Shown here: positions 58,625 through 64,000 of the stretch, in pieces
Position numbering within the stretch: the first letter of the stretch is position 1
Layout of the letters: each line of letters opens with the position of its first letter
Assembly: GCF_024868665.1 (NCBI RefSeq)
Contig: NC_079913.1
Location: 7,917,819 to 7,981,818 of the forward strand
Direction of reading: 5' to 3'
Length of the DNA stretch: 64,000 bases
Source: Triplophysa rosa
Lineage: Eukaryota > Chordata > Actinopteri > Cypriniformes > Nemacheilidae
Made by a program: the position numbers and the translations under genes
Notes under the pieces: generated by a model
Told to the model about the DNA's origin: nothing
What the model saw: the letters and a program-made list of their open reading frames with translations, nothing else
Databases searched by the model: none

Positions 58625-61600
58625 CTAATAATATAAAAAAATTCTGAGAGTTTGTGTCTCAATCCACAATTCAGTCCTCATTTCAAATGAATAAATGTGT
58701 GCTTGTATGTCTCTCTTGAAAGCTGTGTGAATTTATCAAGGTCAACTAATGTACATCACATGCACTATTGCACACACTTCACATAAAGATCAAAACCTCA
58801 ATCACTTATAGACAGATGACACAGATGGATGTGCCTTCATCACACACCTCCAATTTTAGACGTACATAATATCATGAACAGTATTGTAGCAATACTATGC
58901 CGATGAGCCCAGATGCCTCCTTTGTGATGTGTTTAGTGCATGTGCCTTTGTGTATGCGTACATCGCTTTGTGCCGGTGACAATGGGCCAAGGAACAGACG
59001 GTGCGAGTACGTGTATGTCATAGACTGGCGGAGTGTGTCAGATCCAGCCCAAAATGACTAGCAGCTGTGGGTGACAGTTGTTTTAACAGCTGAGCTGACA
59101 GGATTAATTCAAATGCACTGAAATCAAAAAATGGAGAACACCTGTTCAGACTTCCAGCAGTCCCCCTGTCCAGGCAGGGGATCGGGCTCGGGCGCGCAGC
59201 CAGGCTAGAGATCTTTCTCTCGGAGCAAGCGCGCTGGGTGCCCCACCGCTGTGGGACCGGGGGGTGGAGGGAGGGGCCAGAAAATAAAAAAGAAATAAAT
59301 AATACAGTGGCGAACAGTAAAGAAAACGAGAGAGAAAGGGAGACGAAGGAAAAAAGGGAAGATTCAGATCCGCCTTGCTTGTTTTCCAACATCTGGCTTA
59401 AATAAAGGGTCTATTTTCTGGCAGGCTGAAGGGTGCTGACCTAGGGCTGCTCGACGGAGACAGATTGCTCGGTTTCAAAGTGGGCTGCCTGACCACAGGA
59501 CGGCCGGGGTTAATTCTGAGCTTCCCCCCCGTGTTCAAAGACCCCCTGCCGAAGATTCATTCAGGATTGCAATGCGGACGAGCCACCGTCCTCCAATCCC
59601 GCACGTTTAAAAGCAGGAAGTGGTGACGCTGAATGAAGTGAGTGTCATTTATAGAGTGTTTTCTGTATTGACAGTGCATAGGGAAATGCCAGCACATCCT
59701 TGGATAATCTGTGCATAAAAATGAATAAATTCTGCCAAATGAATAAATGTAATAAATGTAAAACGCCAAAATATACTGTAAGTATGTGAACATGTACACT
59801 TGACAATGTAAGTTTTATAACTTTATCATTTTTTGCAATTCACTGCATGGTACAAGTTATCACCACGATAATACAAACACATGGTCATATGTTTCTAACC
59901 TAATAGCAAAAACGGCAATATTACAAAGACTTTTGTGCGAGTGTGTGTTTGCGTGACCTTGTGTCAAAGATCCCGTGTGTACATTAGGCCTCTGAACATC
60001 CACTGTTTGCTCTGATCTACTCCAAACCAAGCAAATACACCTAAATCTGCTTTGTAATTTACTTTACATGTCCCTTTTTAACTCGAGTGAGCGAGCGTGT
60101 GCGGATGTCTTTAGACTTAAAGGGGCGTGGAATGGATAAGATTTGTGCCTAGCTGCGAGCCATGAGAAAGGCTTCCAGCGCCACATCAAAACAACCAACA
60201 ACCACTGACCCACAATTACCCACAATGCAACAGCACGCCAAAGTCGAGTGGTTAAACCCTGTACGCACATGCCTGCTTTTGCTATCTCTTCTTGACACAC
60301 GTGGTGCTGCACATACAGTACACGCGACAGCAAAAATCACATATTACAGCTTCATAATACTGGCAGAAAAAAAGCCCGACGATGAACTCTCTTCCGTACC
60401 GCACACCAGGAAACTCTGGAAAGCTCTCAATCCACTAAAACATGATCAAAGAGATGAGTGAGTGATATTTTATAGAGCTCTCTCGGTTTTTAAAACTTAC
60501 GATGAATATTCATGGGATATTGTATTCCATTATTTAGCATTAGCTTGAAAAATGCCAACACACACAAAATAAAATTAGCATGTTAATAGATATGGGTGTG
60601 CTAGACAAATTAGCATAAGAATCACGCAACTGCTCGATGTCTGAGAGCTTTATGCGTTTAACGACTAAACAAACGGCGAAGAACTCACTTTATTTGCACG
60701 AACTGATTATTTCTTGAGGCGGGGGAATGTCGTCCTATTGACTGCGTATGCAAACGCACACATAGATGTTCTTCTCGAACCGACATGTTGCCCTGTCACA
60801 TTTCCTACACGTCTGCATGGTAAATCCGTAAGGAATATTCATATTATGCAATTCACAGGCACATCATTATATCCAGCGAGCTGCTAATATATGGATTCCT
60901 CATGTTCAGGGCCCGTATTCAACCATCACGGCTCAGAAGCATTTCCAATTCATGCACGTCAATGACGGCTGTGTGCAACTGTCCAAATCTCAAGCCACAA
61001 TGGTGTGGCTATGGAACAGTCAGCTTTATAATGGGCCTGCTATGGAGCCGCAGTCTAATTCATGAACCTCCAGCTTTTGTGCCTTTCTTAATGCCACACC
61101 AGGAGGTCAATAACAAAACTTTAAACGCACAATAACACGCGCGCACACACGCAAGCGACGCACAAAGACGTCCATCTCCAGGTCTCAAATCCGTAGCCCA
61201 CACTTAGAGGTAAAAAGACCACAGTGCTGTTATGCCAAGAGCTTGAAATGTGTGTGTCCTAAGACAGATTTTCCCATCCAGTAAGCGGCATTCAACTCTA
61301 ATATCACCCATCCAGAGAGCAGGCAGGCTCATCCTTATTGATTGTCTTGTGCAAGGCAGCAGAAGAATAAAAACTGAAAGACAGACCCAAACAATTCAAT
61401 ACAACTGACTTGAATGAGCTTTTCATACGCTGGAACAATGGCACGCTCACAATAGGGCCCGTTAACTCTCATGTCTTCTGTTTTGCCAACCTCAAAGGAA
61501 AGTACGCTGACTTGGATTGAACCAGAGACAAAAAAGTCAAGCAATCGTCTACTCGGAAAAAGGAGGCATCTTTTGCTTTTCCCGGTATAGGCGACGCTAC

Positions 61601-64000
61601 CGAGAAAAATCTCTAGCGCGATTATGCTTGGTGTTTTGTTGTGTCAGATTCGGTAAACAGTCAGACACGGAACTTTGTTCGGAAGGAGTCTGATTGTTTT
61701 TTTGGTTGGGTTTGAGCATTTTCCAACAGAACTGACCGGCTGAGTGTTTTATTGCTCAAGCGTTTCTCTTTTAGAGCTCAGGAGACTTTATGGAGGTCTT
61801 GTTTTATTCAAATATCTATAAGTCTCAGATGTTTCTGCTAAAAAGAAAGTTAAAAATATAACAAAGGTAACAAATGATTATTGAGAACAATATAGCACAG
61901 ATCATTTGAGCTTAATCTGATGTTGACATACAGTAAAATGTTCATATTGAAATCTCTAAGCAAAGCTTAATTTAGCAAATGAAATTGCTAGAATTTCAAG
62001 TACGACGTTGCTTTAAATTTCACCTCTGCTATCTTCTACGAATCTATACATTGCGTCTTTATTCTCTATATTTCTGTAACCCTCCATTTGAAGAAGATAA
62101 TGACATGCAACTCTTGTGAAAACCTTGCTCCTTAAGTTAATTTATACATCTAACTAATTACAACCAAATGCTGGAAATTGCATGTGGAAGTTGTTTTCTC
62201 TCCCACGCTCTCTCTCTCTTAGATCCTATCTTGGCGCTCGTAGTGCTAGTTGCAATGTTATGGAAGCAAATGTACTTTTTCATTTTGCTAAACTAAACGG
62301 TTGTAAAACCGTACAGATGGAATGCAACAATGTAAACTGTATACGAGTTTCCCACAACTTTCAAACAATGAATTGTAAGTGAATTTTTAGATAGATTTCA
62401 GAAAGATTTCATAGATTACATAAATAACAATTCTCGAAGATATTCCAGCCAGTAAAATACTTTGGAGCTAAGCACATTTTCATGACTTTTCAATGAAATG
62501 ATTTCGATTTTTAACTTATAGACTTTTCAAAGACTGATATCATCATTTTAAAATGACCTCATATTTCTATAACCGGGTCTGCAATTTCTGTAGTTATGAT
62601 GTCTGCAGTATATTAAGTCTGCCATTTTCCCTCGATAACTGCATTTGTGTGGGTTTTCAAACACCTATGTGTGTTTGGGGCTCAATTATACTACGTGTGT
62701 GTGTGAGAAAGCACTCCTCAGCAGCAGTCGTATAGCGGATTAACAGACCCTGGGGAGAGATAGACTGAAACCCGGCGCTGAACTCCTTCAGAGCTCTCGA
62801 ACCCTTTCACTCATCCCTTCTTCTTCAACGTATCCGCCCTTCCTATTCTCTCGGCCAACAATGATGGGACCTAAGTGCTGTCTTGTAAAATGCCCCAGTG
62901 CTTCTGAACACACAACCACTCCCCACCGCATACGCACGTCTCACAAAAGACCCATACTCTGCGCGAGCGCTGCGGAGAGCTCCGCCGCTGCGGCCGTAGC
63001 CTCGCTCTGATCTTCAAACGCTATTCGACCCTACCGTTCGGTGTCAAGCTATAAAACAGCACAGTCGCGCAACTTACAACACATCGTGCATTAAAAGCCA
63101 TCTCCGGACTGACCCCAGACCAGCGGAGGCGGTGTAAAATAATAGAGGCGTCCGGGCAGGAGCCGACCCGGGACAGGCTTTGAAGCCGGAGCATCCCACA
63201 GGGCGAGAACCAAAGGAGAAGGACTCAATTAGTCAGCTCCAAATTGAACCATCAATCTCGGCTCGCTCCATGGCCATCCGGTGCGAGAGGGCCAGAACTT
63301 GTAAACGAGAAAACGCTGTTACTTCAAAAGAGCCGCTCAGCGTCGGTATCTGACTTGAGGTGGGGAAGAGATGTGTGTTGGATTTAACACTCGACAAACA
63401 TTAAACGCAAGTAAAACAATACTGTGTGAAAGGTGAAAACACTTAAATAATCTCATGATCATAACAACAAACATCAAAAAACAAACAAACATAATGCACT
63501 TTCGTGGTCGTTAAAAAACGATAAATGCCCAGGTCATTTTCTCAAATCCCTTACCACTGGCCAGCATAACAAGAACTTTGTTTTTAGACCCTGATTCCGA
63601 GTTACCGATGAGACGAGTGATCTGTTTTAAAGGTATTTATTCAACCTGATTCATTGTTCTGTGTGCAAAACCACACAGGGTGGGAGACTCAAAGCGAGGC
63701 AGAGGAAGGTGAATGAGACCATTGTCTGTAAAGGGCTGCGTGACGTATGTTCAGCTTGAAGTGTGTGTGTGTGAGGTTCAGTGCTCAGGGAAGCAAAGCT
63801 TGGCCCTGACCATGAATCAAACTCAGCCCAGCGCCAAGGCTGACAAACACAAGCGTGCACACACGTCCACTCCTGCGCACGCACGCGTGGACACTCGGGA
63901 GACACTGAACATCTGTGCCCCACATAACACAGACTGCCAAGCACCAGCGAGGAGTACATCGTCTCCACCGAGAGAGAGGGGGTAGGAGGAGGGCCATCAT

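Overview
The window is vertebrate nuclear DNA from a ray-finned fish, most likely a cypriniform (carp, loach or zebrafish relatives). Evidence: small exons with GT-AG introns, CA/GA microsatellites, a tRNA-headed SINE with a GGATAAAAGCGTCTGCCAAATG tail, and several palindromic MITE types common in cyprinid genomes. There are no bacterial-style operons, and most open frames over 60 codons are chance.

The only gene I can establish is sox5 (SoxD group transcription factor), on the minus strand. Twelve consecutive coding exons lie between 47,644 and 13,357. Every junction was checked for GT-AG and phase, and together they give one uninterrupted frame of 603 residues ending in a stop codon. The product contains, in order: the end of the N-terminal region ([21 protein letters not shown]), the leucine zipper and Q-box coiled coil, a proline/alanine-rich linker, a PLNLS motif of the CtBP-binding type, a second coiled coil, the HMG-box split between two exons, and an acidic C-terminus with a VKEE sumoylation-type site. 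The residues before the split Glu lie beyond 64,000; I found no further coding exon in 47,645-64,000.

Layout: 1-1,530 is a repeat array with tRNA-like promoter boxes. 1,530-9,900 is downstream flank with MITE fragments and TA microsatellites. About 9,900-13,356 is the probable long 3' UTR. 13,357-47,644 holds sox5 exons and introns carrying SINEs, TTAA-flanked (piggyBac-type) MITEs, a TA-flanked terminal-inverted-repeat element and microsatellites. 47,645-64,000 is a large upstream intron with two diverged SINEs, a CCATGGTT palindromic MITE, a TAA-flanked Harbinger-type MITE and an 8-bp-duplication hAT-type MITE.

The points most worth checking are: a 159-nt AG-free, (CT)n-filled polypyrimidine zone before the first exon; two tandem NAGNAG acceptors that would add or remove Gln; a possible alternative first exon joined directly to the leucine-zipper exon; a MITE nested inside a SINE; and an unassigned coding-like frame at 2.3-2.8 kb. 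I found no clear new multi-gene system. All family comparisons are from memory, with no database search.
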